Assembly (NCBI GenBank): GCA_944380355.1
Contig: CALWHJ010000010.1
Coordinates: 1 to 64,000, forward strand
DNA length: 64,000 nt
Source of the DNA: an uncultured Christensenellaceae bacterium
Lineage (GTDB): Bacteria > Bacillota > Clostridia > Christensenellales > UBA3700
Direction of reading: 5' to 3'
Below, piece by piece: positions 8,621-18,779 of this stretch. Position 1 is the stretch's first letter. Each line of letters opens with the position of its first letter. The notes under the pieces were generated by a model. The model saw only the letters and a program-made list of their open reading frames with translations, was not told the origin of the DNA and did no database searches. The translations under genes and the position numbers were made by a program.

Positions 8621-8747
8621 TATTGCGTTTGGCAGTACAAATCGACTTATAATACGCAATAAAGGTTTATTGCGCTATAGCAATAAGTATATATGAGCAA
8701 AGGCATTTTTGACAAAATACGGCATATTATATCTTGACGGAGGACAT

Positions 8748-9590
8748 ATGAAAACGTTGGGATATTATGACGGCAAGATAGACGAGCTGGAAAATATGAA
8801 AGTGCCTATGCTAGACAGAGCGTGTTATTTCGGTGACGGTATTTACGATGCAACCTATTCGCGCAATAAAAAAATTTTTGCTGTAGATGAGCATATAGAC
8901 AGATTTTATCACGGGCTAGAAAGGGTAAAGATAAAATTTTCGATGACTAAAAACAGGCTAAGAGAATTGCTTTACGAACTGGTCGGCTATACGGACGATG
9001 ACGAGCTTTTCGTATACTGGCAGGTTACGAGAGGAGAGGGGATAAGAGAGCATAGCTACAATGATGATATGACAGGTAAATTATGGGTGATGCTAAAACC
9101 TCAGCCTATCGTCGATATGAGTCAAAAAATTGTTTTGGTAACGCACGAAGATATTCGTTATACGCTTTGCGATATCAAAACGCTCAATCTTTTGCCCAAC
9201 GTACTCTTTTCTCAATACGCAAAAGAGCGCGGCGCTCACGAATGTATTTTGCATAGGGGCAACAGGGTTACAGAGTGTGCTCACTCCAACGTACATATAA
9301 TAAAAGACGGTGCGTTGATAACTCCTCCCGCCGACAGATTTATTCTCAAAGGAGTTGCGCGCGAACACTTGATAAAAGCTTGCAACGCATTGGGAATTGC
9401 GGTGAAAATACATCCCTTTACGCTTGAGGAAGTCTACGGGGCAGAAGAGGTTATTGTTACTTCGTCAGGCTCGTTGTGCTTGCAGGCGCAAAGCGTTGAC
9501 GGGATAGCTGTTGGAGGAAAACAACAGGAGTTGATAATCGCTTTACAGAGTTATTTGCTTGAAGAATTCAGGAGCGCGACAGAGAAATGA
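8748..9590 (+). CDS. dat: D-amino acid aminotransferase (class IV PLP enzyme)
   Basis: A 280-residue fold-type IV aminotransferase, probably making D-glutamate and D-alanine from each other's keto acids for peptidoglycan. PLP-binding Lys144 lies in CDIKTLNLLPNV. The phosphate-binding region is EEVIVTSSGSLCLQAQSVDG, and N-terminal RACYFGDGIYDATYSR is typical of D-AAT rather than branched-chain enzymes. The ATG at 8748 follows GGAGG; the TTG at 8709 sits in what looks like a -35 box. The gene overlaps the alanine racemase start by 4 bp, giving a two-gene D-amino-acid operon. A branched-chain or aminodeoxychorismate relative is less likely given that partner. Confidence 0.87.
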   Translation: MKTLGYYDGKIDELENMKVPMLDRACYFGDGIYDATYSRNKKIFAVDEHIDRFYHGLERVKIKFSMTKNRLRELLYELVGYTDDDELFVYWQVTRGEGIREHSYNDDMTGKLWVMLKPQPIVDMSQKIVLVTHEDIRYTLCDIKTLNLLPNVLFSQYAKERGAHECILHRGNRVTECAHSNVHIIKDGALITPPADRFILKGVAREHLIKACNALGIAVKIHPFTLEEVYGAEEVIVTSSGSLCLQAQSVDGIAVGGKQQELIIALQSYLLEEFRSATEK

Positions 9591-10702
9591 AAGACAGAAA
9601 TTGGTTAGAGGTCGACGTCGGGGCGGTCAGAAGCAATATTCGTCTTGCAAGGAGTTGTATAGGGGATAAAAAACTTATCGGCATAGTCAAAGCCGATTGT
9701 TACGGGCTGGGTGCAGAGCTTGCGATTTATTTGGAGGATATGCTCGACTCATTCGGAGTAGCTACTCTCGAAGAAGCCTTATCCTTAAGGCAAATAGGTA
9801 TTTGCAAGGATATCCTGGTGCTGGGCGGTGTAAAAGCTGAAAAAGCTAATATAAATAAGGCAATTAAGAACAACGTAACACTGTCGTTGTCCGATTGCGA
9901 AAGCGCCAGTCGTTGCGACTCTTTGGCAAGAGAAATAAAAGAGAGATTGAAAGTGCATCTTGCAGTTGACAGCGGTATGTCGAGATGGGGTTTTTTGCCT
10001 GAAAAATATGATATTGAAAAAGTTTTTTCATTGAAAAATCTCGGTATAGAGGGGGTATATTCTCATCTGGTAAAAGCCGATGAGAAAAATGACGACAAGA
10101 GTGCCGCGCAAATGAGAGTGTTTTCTAAGTTGTGCGAAAGGCTCAAGAAAAATACGGGTTTTGACGGATTAACTCATATACTCAATTCGGCAGGAATATT
10201 CAGATACCCCGATGCGTACAGCAATGCTGCGCGACTAGGCATAGCTATGTACGGATATGCTCCGAGCGAGTATTTTTACAATGTAGGTCTTGAAGAGTGT
10301 GTAAGATGGTATGCGAGAATAGTGTCAGTAAGACGAGTGAAAAAAGGTACAGGGGTGAGTTACGGCTCGACTTACGTCAGCGACAAAGATACTACGCTTG
10401 CAACCGTTGCCGCCGGCTATGCTGACGGTTATCCGCGTGTGTTGTCAGGCAGAGGAAGAGTGTTTTTTAATAAAAAAACATATCCCGTAGTCGGAAGAGT
10501 ATGTATGGACCAGTTTGTTACAGATGCGGGCGATGACGATTTAAAAACAGACGATATTGTCGAGCTTGCGGGCAAAAACATAAGGGTAGCGGAAATTGCA
10601 AGAAAATGCGACAGCATAAATTACGAGATATTGTCGCGCATATCGAATCGTACGGAAAGATTCTATATAAACGTGCCCGACAATATTAAAAACACGCATT
10701 GA
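9587..10702 (+). CDS. alr: Alanine racemase
   Basis: A 371-residue PLP enzyme interconverting L- and D-alanine for cell-wall synthesis. PLP-binding Lys35 is in GIVKADCYGLG. The second catalytic residue, Tyr, lies in GVSYGSTYV, and the C-terminal domain carries VAAGYADGYPR and GRVCMDQFVTD. Length matches the family. Its ATG overlaps the stop of the aminotransferase. A hairpin at 10686 terminates the operon and separates it from the convergent HAD gene. Confidence 0.95.
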   Translation: MKDRNWLEVDVGAVRSNIRLARSCIGDKKLIGIVKADCYGLGAELAIYLEDMLDSFGVATLEEALSLRQIGICKDILVLGGVKAEKANINKAIKNNVTLSLSDCESASRCDSLAREIKERLKVHLAVDSGMSRWGFLPEKYDIEKVFSLKNLGIEGVYSHLVKADEKNDDKSAAQMRVFSKLCERLKKNTGFDGLTHILNSAGIFRYPDAYSNAARLGIAMYGYAPSEYFYNVGLEECVRWYARIVSVRRVKKGTGVSYGSTYVSDKDTTLATVAAGYADGYPRVLSGRGRVFFNKKTYPVVGRVCMDQFVTDAGDDDLKTDDIVELAGKNIRVAEIARKCDSINYEILSRISNRTERFYINVPDNIKNTH

Positions 10703-10717
10703 TATGCGTGTTTTTAA
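10686..10717. terminator. Bidirectional terminator between alr and the HAD gene
   Basis: AAAAACACGCAT pairs with ATGCGTGTTTTT around TGAT, with T runs on both strands, between two convergent genes. Confidence 0.8.
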
Positions 10718-10755
10718 TATAATCATTTCGGTCGTAATTCTTTGAGAATGCGCTT

Positions 10756-11415
10756 TTAGGCGTTTATCAAAGAAGAGAGCAGCTGCATTAAGGAGCTGAC
10801 GTCTTTTACGATATAATCCGCACCGTATTGTGTCAATTCGTCACCTTGAGCATAACCGTACTCAACGCCTATGCTTTTGACAAAATTTTCTTTTGCGCCG
10901 ATAATATCGTATTTTCTGTCCCCCACCATATAAGTGAAATCAAGCTCGCTGTTTTTTATCCCCAGTTTTTTAATGCATTCTTTTACGACTTGACTTTTTT
11001 CTATCCTGTCACCGTTGAGTTCGCTTCCTACCAGTACGTCAAAGTATTTATTAAGGTCGAATTTGTCAAGAATTCTTTGAGAGAAGCAAGTGGGTTTAGA
11101 AGTGGCTACCGCTAGTTTTGCGCCGCTGTCTTTGAGAAAAGCAAGAAGATTGGGAATACCTTCGTAGACCTTATTTTCAAAAAGTCCTACAGTGGAAAAT
11201 CTCTCGCGGTAAATCTTTACTGCTTCGATAGCTTCTTTATCCGACATACCGCAAAAATTGACAAAAGAATAGGTGAGCGGAGGTCCGATAAATTTTTTGT
11301 AGTCTTGGTGCAAGGGGAAATTCATTCCTTTAAGAGCATAAGATATACATTTTGATATGCCTTCGTACGGGTCAGTCAATGTGCCGTCGAGGTCAAAAAG
11401 GATATAAGTATTCAT
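10756..11415 (-). CDS. HAD-family phosphatase (phosphoglycolate phosphatase-like)
   Basis: A 219-residue haloacid dehalogenase superfamily hydrolase. Motif I is FDLDGTLTD with both nucleophile and acid Asp, motif II the Ser/Thr in AVATSKP, and motif III/IV Lys and MVGDRKYDIIGAKENF. An alpha-helical cap lies between motifs I and II. The nearest functional groups are Gph/PgmB-like small-molecule phosphatases; the substrate cannot be assigned. It is transcribed alone and converges on alr. Confidence 0.85.
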   Translation of the reverse strand: MNTYILFDLDGTLTDPYEGISKCISYALKGMNFPLHQDYKKFIGPPLTYSFVNFCGMSDKEAIEAVKIYRERFSTVGLFENKVYEGIPNLLAFLKDSGAKLAVATSKPTCFSQRILDKFDLNKYFDVLVGSELNGDRIEKSQVVKECIKKLGIKNSELDFTYMVGDRKYDIIGAKENFVKSIGVEYGYAQGDELTQYGADYIVKDVSSLMQLLSSLINA

Positions 11416-11487
11416 AGCTTATATATTGTATCGCACGGGAGCTTTGAATGTCAAAGGGTTTGGGAGAGAGTTTTATAGGAGAGTTTC

Positions 11488-11516
11488 TTGACATAGCTTG
11501 TTACTGAGTATATAAT
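11488..11516 (+). promoter_or_regulatory. Consensus SigA promoter
   Basis: A perfect TTGACA, 17-bp spacer and perfect TATAAT lie 22 bp before the ATG at 11539. Confidence 0.8.
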
Positions 11517-11538
11517 AATTAGGTAAAGAGAGGAATTT

Positions 11539-12051
11539 ATGCGTCTAGACAAAAAACAGAAAATCGCCGTAATATTCTCAGTAGTCTTTTTTATAGTTTG
11601 GATAGTCACGCTTGCTTTGCTGACTAAAAAAGATTACAAGGGAAGTCTTACAAACGCTACTTTCACGGCAACTGTAGGATGTGTGGCGGCTATAATTTTT
11701 TACGTTTTGATTCTGGCGGGTAAAGCGCAGGTAAACGCAAAGCTCAGCGAAAAAGATACGCTCAAAATAAAGTCTTGCGTAATCAGTGCTTATATAGCAG
11801 TTCTTTACGTAGTGATAGCGGGATTTTTTATGATGAGTGTTGCTTCGCTTTTTACAGCATACGACATAAAAGAAGTACGTAAGTTCAACTGGGTAGGCGC
11901 AACGGTATTGATTACGATACTGATGCTCACGGTATGCGTGCTTACCTCTTATTTCAAAGTGCGCGGAGTAGAGAGAAGACTTTCTCTGCAGGAGCATAAC
12001 GATAACTTGGATGACGAAAGTAAATCTGAGGTCAAAGCAGAAAGAGTTTGA
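11539..12051 (+). CDS. Four-helix membrane protein of unknown function
   Basis: A 170-residue protein not recognised as a known family. Four hydrophobic segments (about residues 9-28, 41-62, 78-103 and 119-142) alternate with short basic loops. The tail is polar, about 25 residues, rich in Asp, Glu and Lys. It has its own consensus promoter and a GAGAGGAA ribosome site. It is a single-gene unit between the HAD gene and gdhA, and nothing in the context suggests a role. Confidence 0.7.
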   Translation: MRLDKKQKIAVIFSVVFFIVWIVTLALLTKKDYKGSLTNATFTATVGCVAAIIFYVLILAGKAQVNAKLSEKDTLKIKSCVISAYIAVLYVVIAGFFMMSVASLFTAYDIKEVRKFNWVGATVLITILMLTVCVLTSYFKVRGVERRLSLQEHNDNLDDESKSEVKAERV

Positions 12052-12156
12052 TATTTAATATCAAATAAGGGCGGAAATACTTCGCTCTTTTTTTTCGGCA
12101 AGCTCGCGTGTTGCTAACGCGACTTTTTTTATGCAATGTATTGTAGTATTTGTAAT

Positions 12157-12188
12157 TAAAAAAGCGGCCCGAAGACCGCTTTTATTAT
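12157..12188 (-). terminator. Intrinsic terminator of gdhA
   Basis: AAAAGCGG pairs with CCGCTTTT; on the minus strand a T-rich tail follows, just past the gdhA stop. Confidence 0.75.
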
Positions 12189-12208
12189 TTTAATTTGATT
12201 GAACCGTA

Positions 12209-13573
<1,365 letters not shown>

Positions 13574-13584
13574 TTATTAATCGT

Positions 13585-13614
13585 ATTTTAGCACATGTGT
13601 TATAAATTATTCAA
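13585..13614 (-). promoter_or_regulatory. Probable promoter of gdhA
   Basis: On the minus strand TTGAAT, an 18-bp spacer and TAAAAT precede gdhA. CACATGTG, a perfect palindrome, lies within the spacer next to the -10. The rest of the 13544-14009 gap is AT-rich with no recognised gene. Confidence 0.5.
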
Positions 13615-13929
13615 CAAAATCAAGCAAATTTGTTAATAAATATTTATTTTTTCTACATTTGTCAATTAAAAGCGTATTTTGGCGTAAAAATATCGGTATT
13701 TATGCTATATTGCTACGATATTTAAGACAAAAAAAGGCGAAAATTAAATTTTAAGCATCTATATATCTGTATTTTGCAAGTATTGATTCAACGCTTATGC
13801 GATAATTATTGGCAAAGAGTAGCTCGGTTTAGGATTTATGGTGTATTTTCGCTGGGTCAGAAGCTTGATATGCGGTTGCTTTACGCGTACGCAACGCGCA
13901 AAAAAATATTAAAAATATATAAATATATA

Positions 13930-13959
13930 TTGATTTATTGAATATCTTTATAGTATAAT
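13930..13959 (+). promoter_or_regulatory. Probable promoter of the GtrA-tail gene
   Basis: TTGATT, an 18-bp spacer and TATAAT lie 50 bp upstream of the ATG at 14010. A small palindrome, ACCTTTAAGGT, sits in the leader. Confidence 0.55.
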
Positions 13960-14009
13960 AAATTTATTAAATTACCTTTAAGGTAGAAAATTATGTAGGA
14001 GATGGAAAA

Positions 14010-15383
14010 ATGCAAGAGACTAATGAAGTTAAAGACGATGTTACTCTCGAAGAGAGAGTAGCTGAAAATCTCAAAGACGAACAAGTCGCAGCCGAAGAAG
14101 TTCAACCTGCTCAGGACGGTGAAGCGGTAGCTACCGAATCACAGCCTCAAAAAAAGAACGGACTCAAGAATTTTATTCAGCTTGTACTGTTTATTCTTTT
14201 GAGTATGGCAGGTTTTATCGTTCAGATGATTATCGAACAGATAGGTTTCAGACTTGGTTTTATAAAAGACCTCAATGACAGCACTTTCAATTTGTTCGGT
14301 CTTCCTCAGGAAGTAGGTTCGTTTATTATCACGATGATTGCAGTATTTATATGCAAACTCATCAACTTTATTCTGCACAGAAAAGTATTGTTCAAAGCTA
14401 GAGCAAACCTCGCTTTCAGTATAGCAATGTACCTTATTTTCAGTATCGTACTCTGGGTAGGTTCTGCTGCAGTAAAAGCTCCCGTAAAGAACGCTCTTAT
14501 GGCAAACGAATGGTGGGTATCGCACATTACCAGCGACCCTGAGGGTTGGGCAGTAACCGTTGCCGTTATGGTATATTCTACGGCTGACCTTATCATAATG
14601 TTCTTTGCCGAGAAGTTCCTCATTATGAATGACAAACTGTTTAAGAAGGGGAAAGAACAAGTTGCTGAGGGCGACGGCATAGCCGTAGAAGGCGCAAGCG
14701 AAACAGACGCTGTAGCCGAAGAGGAGGCAGTTGCCGTAGCAGCTGACGTAGCTGTAGACGAGACACAAGAGATTAAGGAACCCGAAGTGCAAGTTGAAGC
14801 TCAACCTGTCGAGAATGCAGATGAGGAAATCGTAATCCTTTCGCAAAACGAAGATATCGCAACGGAAGAAGAGACTCAGGAAGTTAAGACTGAAGAAGCA
14901 GTCAATGACGCTCAAAGCGTTGCTCCCGTGCTTTCTCTCGAAGAGGCTGCCGAAGCTGTTCAAGAGGAAGTAATCGAAGAAGAACTTAAGAAAGAAGAAG
15001 CTAAGCCCGCAGCTAAGAAGACCTCTACCGCTAAGAAGAGTACCTCTACCGCTAAGAAGAGCACCTCTACCGCTAAGAAGAGCACTTCTACCGCTACTAA
15101 GAAAACTGCTTCGACCAAGGCGGCAAGCACAGACAAAACCGCAACAGCTAAGAAGACTACGACAGCAAAGTCCGCAAGCGCGAAGACCACTTCTGCTAAA
15201 TCCGCTACCGTAAAAGCTACTGCTACAAAAGCTCCCGCTTCCACGGCAAAGAAGACGACTTCTGCTAAATCTGCAAGTGCTAGCAAGAGTTCAACTGCCA
15301 AGAAGACTGCGACTACTAAGACTTCAACAGCAAAGAAGACGACTGCAGCTAAGAAGACTACAGCCGCAAAGGAAGAAAAGTAA
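14010..15383 (+). CDS. GtrA-like four-helix membrane protein with acidic linker and histone-H1-like Lys/Ala tail
   Basis: A 457-residue protein in three parts. Residues 1-50 are acidic and polar. Residues about 52-210 hold four transmembrane helices with CKLINFILHRKVLFKA, resembling the Asn/Arg signature of GtrA-family proteins, which take part in polyprenol-linked sugar transfer. Residues about 210-330 are an acidic Glu/Val/Ala linker. The last ~125 residues are almost only Lys, Ala, Thr and Ser and include four 7-residue repeats (TSTAKKS). Such tails resemble histone H1 and AlgP and usually bind nucleic acid. GGAG precedes the ATG. The combination is unusual; function unknown. Confidence 0.7.
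   Translation: MQETNEVKDDVTLEERVAENLKDEQVAAEEVQPAQDGEAVATESQPQKKNGLKNFIQLVLFILLSMAGFIVQMIIEQIGFRLGFIKDLNDSTFNLFGLPQEVGSFIITMIAVFICKLINFILHRKVLFKARANLAFSIAMYLIFSIVLWVGSAAVKAPVKNALMANEWWVSHITSDPEGWAVTVAVMVYSTADLIIMFFAEKFLIMNDKLFKKGKEQVAEGDGIAVEGASETDAVAEEEAVAVAADVAVDETQEIKEPEVQVEAQPVENADEEIVILSQNEDIATEEETQEVKTEEAVNDAQSVAPVLSLEEAAEAVQEEVIEEELKKEEAKPAAKKTSTAKKSTSTAKKSTSTAKKSTSTATKKTASTKAASTDKTATAKKTTTAKSASAKTTSAKSATVKATATKAPASTAKKTTSAKSASASKSSTAKKTATTKTSTAKKTTAAKKTTAAKEEK
15021..15104 (+). repeat. Four 21-bp tandem repeats inside the Lys/Ala tail coding region
   Basis: Units begin at 15021, 15042, 15063 and 15084; the first three are nearly identical and the fourth is diverged. Each encodes TSTAKKS. 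Copy number is a candidate for variation by slippage. Confidence 0.85.
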
Positions 15384-15403
15384 GATTGACATAAAGGTCA
15401 AAA

Positions 15404-15438
15404 TAAAAAAACGCACGTTATTCGACGTGCGTTTTTTA
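15404..15438 (+). terminator. Intrinsic terminator
   Basis: AAAAAACGCACGT pairs with ACGTGCGTTTTTT around TATTCG, 20 bp after the GtrA-like gene. Confidence 0.9.
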
Positions 15439-15663
15439 TGTGACTTTCGGTTAGCATGATAGCGTCTTTCAAATAAATAATTGAAGTGCGAACGGCTTTT
15501 AACCGCACGCTTTTCAGCTTGTGAAAAAGGGAAGTCAAGAATGGGAATGTAAAAGAAATATAAATATAGTATTGCGAATGAATGTTTTTCAATCAGCCTG
15601 CTTCAAGAGTTTTATATAATTATTTATAGAATAATTCAACGCACAGTATTATGTCGAGACATT

Positions 15664-15690
15664 AAAAAGCGCGCCATAATAGGCGCGCTT
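15664..15690 (-). terminator. Intrinsic terminator of the GH3 gene
   Basis: AAGCGCGCC and GGCGCGCTT form a stem; on the minus strand it is followed by TTTT after the GH3 stop codon. Confidence 0.85.
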
Positions 15691-15709
15691 GAGTAATTTT
15701 ATTCAATTA

Positions 15710-18208
15710 TTATTTTCCGGCTTTTTTAGCTGCTTTTTCTTTTTCTTTAGCGGCTTTCTTGGCTGCTTTTTTAGCGGCCTTTTCTTCTTTGTCTCCGCCG
15801 ATATTCTTGATTACCATATTGACGCCCTTAAAGAATTTGCCGTTCATTATGGTAATTACGCCGTCAACCATCTTCATATTGAACATGCCCTGAGAAGAGA
15901 ATGCCAAAGCTCTCAAAGGAGATGTCTTCATAACTTCGTATATCATAAGGTAGTTGGGGTCGTTTTTGTCGGCTTTCATACTTGCGCGGATAGCAAATTT
16001 AGCAATTTTAAGCGCAAATCTGGCAAGTCCGCTCGTGTGAGACATATCTTCGAAAGAATCGTCTTTTGTGAATGAGCCTTTCTTTGCTATTCTGTAATCT
16101 TCCTTTATCTTCAGTCCGGACATAGCTACGAATTCTTCTCTGGTGATTATTTCCTTTGAAGGATTTGCGTACCAGCTGTTTTCGTCTACGGGCTTAGCGG
16201 TGATATCGTCTTTGGACGTTACGTATACGCTTGCACAAAGTCTGATATCTCTGGATGACGCGCCGACCATAATTTTGAATTCGCCGCTTTCGACCTGCCA
16301 GTCGTGAGCATCTACGCTGTAGAAAGCAAAGCTGCGCTTGTCAAGCTTAATGCTGACGGTCTTTTTCTCGCCGGGCTTAAGAGCGACTTTTTCAAAGCCT
16401 TTAAGCTGCTGAGCGGGAGTATATACCGTAGATTTTACGTCATTTACGTACAATTGAACAATCTCTTTGCCTTCTACGTCGCCGGTATTGGTTACGTCTA
16501 CGCTGACGGTGAGAGTGTCGGTGTCTTTTATCTCACTCGAAGAGAGCTTAAGATTAGAGTATTCGAAAGTAGTATAGGACAGTCCGTATCCGAACGGGAA
16601 GAGTACAGGGACGTTGGCGGTATTGAAATATCTGTAACCGACATACAGTCCCTCTCTGTATTCCGAGCTGAATCTGCTTCCGGGGAAGTTCTGGCTGGAA
16701 GGAATATCGTCGAGTGAAAGTGCGAAGGTTTCAGCGAGTTTACCGGAAGGATTCTTTTTGCCGAGCAACAAATCTACGCACGCGTCTGCACCTGCCTGAC
16801 CGCCGAGGTACATACAGAGTACGCTCTTTACCTTGTCAATCCAGGGCATAGTTACGCTCGCGCCCATAGTGAGAACTACGTTGATATTGTTGTTAACGTT
16901 GGAAAGCTCCTCGATAAGCAGGTTGTGGCTTTCGGGAAGGTTGATATGCTTTCTGTCAAAGCCCTCTGCTTCGTAAGAGCCGGGAAGGCCTGCAACTACT
17001 ATGACGGTGTCGAAATTCTTGGCAAGTTCGGCAGCTGCTTTTCTGAGTTTAAGATTTTTCTTGGGCTTTTCGTCGTCGAGGTCGTAGCCGCTTGTAAATT
17101 CGTATTCTACGCCTGCTTCCTTAAGGCTTTCTGCTACTGTCGATATCTTAGTGCAGTTGATGAACGAAGAGCCTGCTCCCTGGAATCTGGGGACAACTGC
17201 CAGTTCGCCGACAAGCAGTACTTTTCCCGCTTTGAGAGGCAGAGCATTGTCTTGGTTTTTAAGAAGCACGGCACATTCAGATGCGATATCTTTAGCAATC
17301 TGATAATGTTCTTCTTTGTTGTATGTCGCATCGGAAGGATTTTTTGCCGTAGGCATAGTAACTTGCAAAATTCTGTCAACCGTCTCGTCGACTGTTTTTT
17401 CGTCGAGCGAGCCGTCTTTGACTGCTTCTACGATGAGCTTATCGTTCATACCGCCGCTAGAAGGCATTTCCAGGTCGTGACCTGCTTTTATACCTTTTAC
17501 TCTTTCGTTGGTTGCGCCCCAGTCGCTTACGACGATACCTTTGAATCCCCACTCGTCTCTCAAGACTTTGTTGAGTATGAATTCGTTTTCTGTAGCGTAA
17601 GTGTCATTGATAAGATTGTAGGACGCCATAATAGTGCGGGGTTGAGAAAGTTTGACGGCTATCTCGAAAGGCAAAAGATAAATCTCTCTGAGTGTACGCT
17701 CGTCAACTGCCGCATTTATAGACATACGGTAAGTTTCCTGATTGTTTGCGCAGTAGTGTTTGATTGAAGTTCCGACGTTTTTGCTTTGTACGCCGTTAAT
17801 GAAAGAAGCCGAAAGCATACCTGCGAGATAGGGGTCTTCGGAGAAGTATTCGAAGTTTCTGCCGCACAGGGGGCTGCGCTTGATATTCGTACCGGGACCG
17901 AGAACTATCGAGATGCGTTCGGCTACGGCTTCTTCGCCTATTGTTTCGCCGAGTTTGTAGAGCAAATCTTTGTCCCACGAACAAGCGGTAGCCGCCGCGG
18001 TAGGAAAACAAATAGCGTCAATGGACTGGTCAACGTTGGTCGAAACGCCGCTTTCGTCTTGTTTGCGCAGACCGTGAGGTCCGTCGCACATCATAAAAGA
18101 GGGGATACCCAGTCTTTCGACGGGTTTGGTATGCCACATATCTTTTCCGGAACAAAGTCCGGCCTTTTCTTCCAAAGACATCTGGCCGATTAAATCTTTG
18201 AATTTCAT
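15710..18208 (-). CDS. Glycoside hydrolase family 3 beta-glucosidase/xylosidase-like enzyme
   Basis: An 832-residue GH3 enzyme, predicted cytoplasmic because no signal peptide is present. The (beta/alpha)8 domain starts MSLEEKAGLCSGKDMWHT and contains nucleophile Asp229 in GIVVSDWGA. The alpha/beta sandwich domain follows (VVAGLPGSYEAEGFDR, PSGKLAETF), then an Fn3-like domain (GKEIVQLYVNDVKSTVYTPA). An extra ~150-residue C-terminal part ends in a Lys/Ala-rich run (EKAAKKAAKKAAKEKEKAAK), not typical of GH3. The ATG at 18208 follows GGGAGTG; an upstream start at 18265 would add a hydrophobic stretch and lies at the promoter. Substrate probably a beta-linked gluco- or xylo-oligosaccharide. Confidence 0.9.
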   Translation of the reverse strand: MKFKDLIGQMSLEEKAGLCSGKDMWHTKPVERLGIPSFMMCDGPHGLRKQDESGVSTNVDQSIDAICFPTAAATACSWDKDLLYKLGETIGEEAVAERISIVLGPGTNIKRSPLCGRNFEYFSEDPYLAGMLSASFINGVQSKNVGTSIKHYCANNQETYRMSINAAVDERTLREIYLLPFEIAVKLSQPRTIMASYNLINDTYATENEFILNKVLRDEWGFKGIVVSDWGATNERVKGIKAGHDLEMPSSGGMNDKLIVEAVKDGSLDEKTVDETVDRILQVTMPTAKNPSDATYNKEEHYQIAKDIASECAVLLKNQDNALPLKAGKVLLVGELAVVPRFQGAGSSFINCTKISTVAESLKEAGVEYEFTSGYDLDDEKPKKNLKLRKAAAELAKNFDTVIVVAGLPGSYEAEGFDRKHINLPESHNLLIEELSNVNNNINVVLTMGASVTMPWIDKVKSVLCMYLGGQAGADACVDLLLGKKNPSGKLAETFALSLDDIPSSQNFPGSRFSSEYREGLYVGYRYFNTANVPVLFPFGYGLSYTTFEYSNLKLSSSEIKDTDTLTVSVDVTNTGDVEGKEIVQLYVNDVKSTVYTPAQQLKGFEKVALKPGEKKTVSIKLDKRSFAFYSVDAHDWQVESGEFKIMVGASSRDIRLCASVYVTSKDDITAKPVDENSWYANPSKEIITREEFVAMSGLKIKEDYRIAKKGSFTKDDSFEDMSHTSGLARFALKIAKFAIRASMKADKNDPNYLMIYEVMKTSPLRALAFSSQGMFNMKMVDGVITIMNGKFFKGVNMVIKNIGGDKEEKAAKKAAKKAAKEKEKAAKKAGK

Positions 18209-18248
18209 AATTTTCACTCCCATAATAATTAAGATATTTAATAAATTT

Positions 18249-18278
18249 ATTATATACCATATCATTTACGCGTGGCAA
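18249..18278 (-). promoter_or_regulatory. Probable promoter of the GH3 gene
   Basis: On the minus strand TTGCCA, an 18-bp spacer and a perfect TATAAT, about 41 bp from the start codon. Confidence 0.55.
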
Positions 18279-18536
18279 TTAAAAATTTAATTTTATTTTT
18301 AGTTTTTATAATATATTTTATAAAAAATTCACTAAAAAGAAGCAAACAGATATATTGAAGCAGGGAATAATCGGAAATCGAGTGTCTTTAAGACAAAACA
18401 ATACGAAAAAAGTCGACAAATGTCGACTTTTTATGCAAGGTATCGAGCACGCGCAAAGAATACTGCGGCGCAATAATTTCCGCCGCGTTTACACATAAAA
18501 ACTCACTTGGAGCAACGTTTGGAAGAGACTGCCGTA

Positions 18537-18746
18537 CTATTTTGCCAACGGAGTATGTCCGACCAATTCGTCAATAGAAACTTCCAGCATATCGGCAAGC
18601 TTGATAAGTCCTTCGATGCTGGGTTGGCAAGTACCGTTTTCGTAGTGGGAAATGGTACGCTGCGATACGTTGAGTTTTTCTGCGATAACAGATTGAGATA
18701 TATGTTTTCCTTTTCTCAATCGTCTCATATTTGTACAAAAATCCAT
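18537..18746 (-). CDS. Small XRE-family helix-turn-helix regulator
   Basis: A 69-residue Cro/C1-type DNA-binding protein: MRRLRKGKHISQSVIAEKLN, then VSQRTISHYENGTCQPS (recognition helix) and a helical end IEGLIKLADMLEVSIDELVG. It has no extra sensor domain. The ATG at 18746 is preferred to GTG at 18755 because GAGGGGTG is correctly spaced. It sits upstream of, and in the same direction as, the GH3 gene but is separated by ~330 bp. Its targets are unknown. Confidence 0.85.
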   Translation of the reverse strand: MDFCTNMRRLRKGKHISQSVIAEKLNVSQRTISHYENGTCQPSIEGLIKLADMLEVSIDELVGHTPLAK

Positions 18747-18779
18747 ATTATTCACCCCTCAACAGTAATATACCATAAT

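Noticed and set aside
8709..8747. TTG start for the aminotransferase at 8709
   Set aside because: The TTG is part of a TTGACA box; the ATG at 8748 has GGAGG and gives the usual family N-terminus.
14960..15301. Minus-strand hydrophobic ORF opposite the Lys/Ala tail
   Set aside because: It is the antisense shadow of the Lys/Ala codons (reads as Leu/Val/Phe/Ala) and has no start signals.
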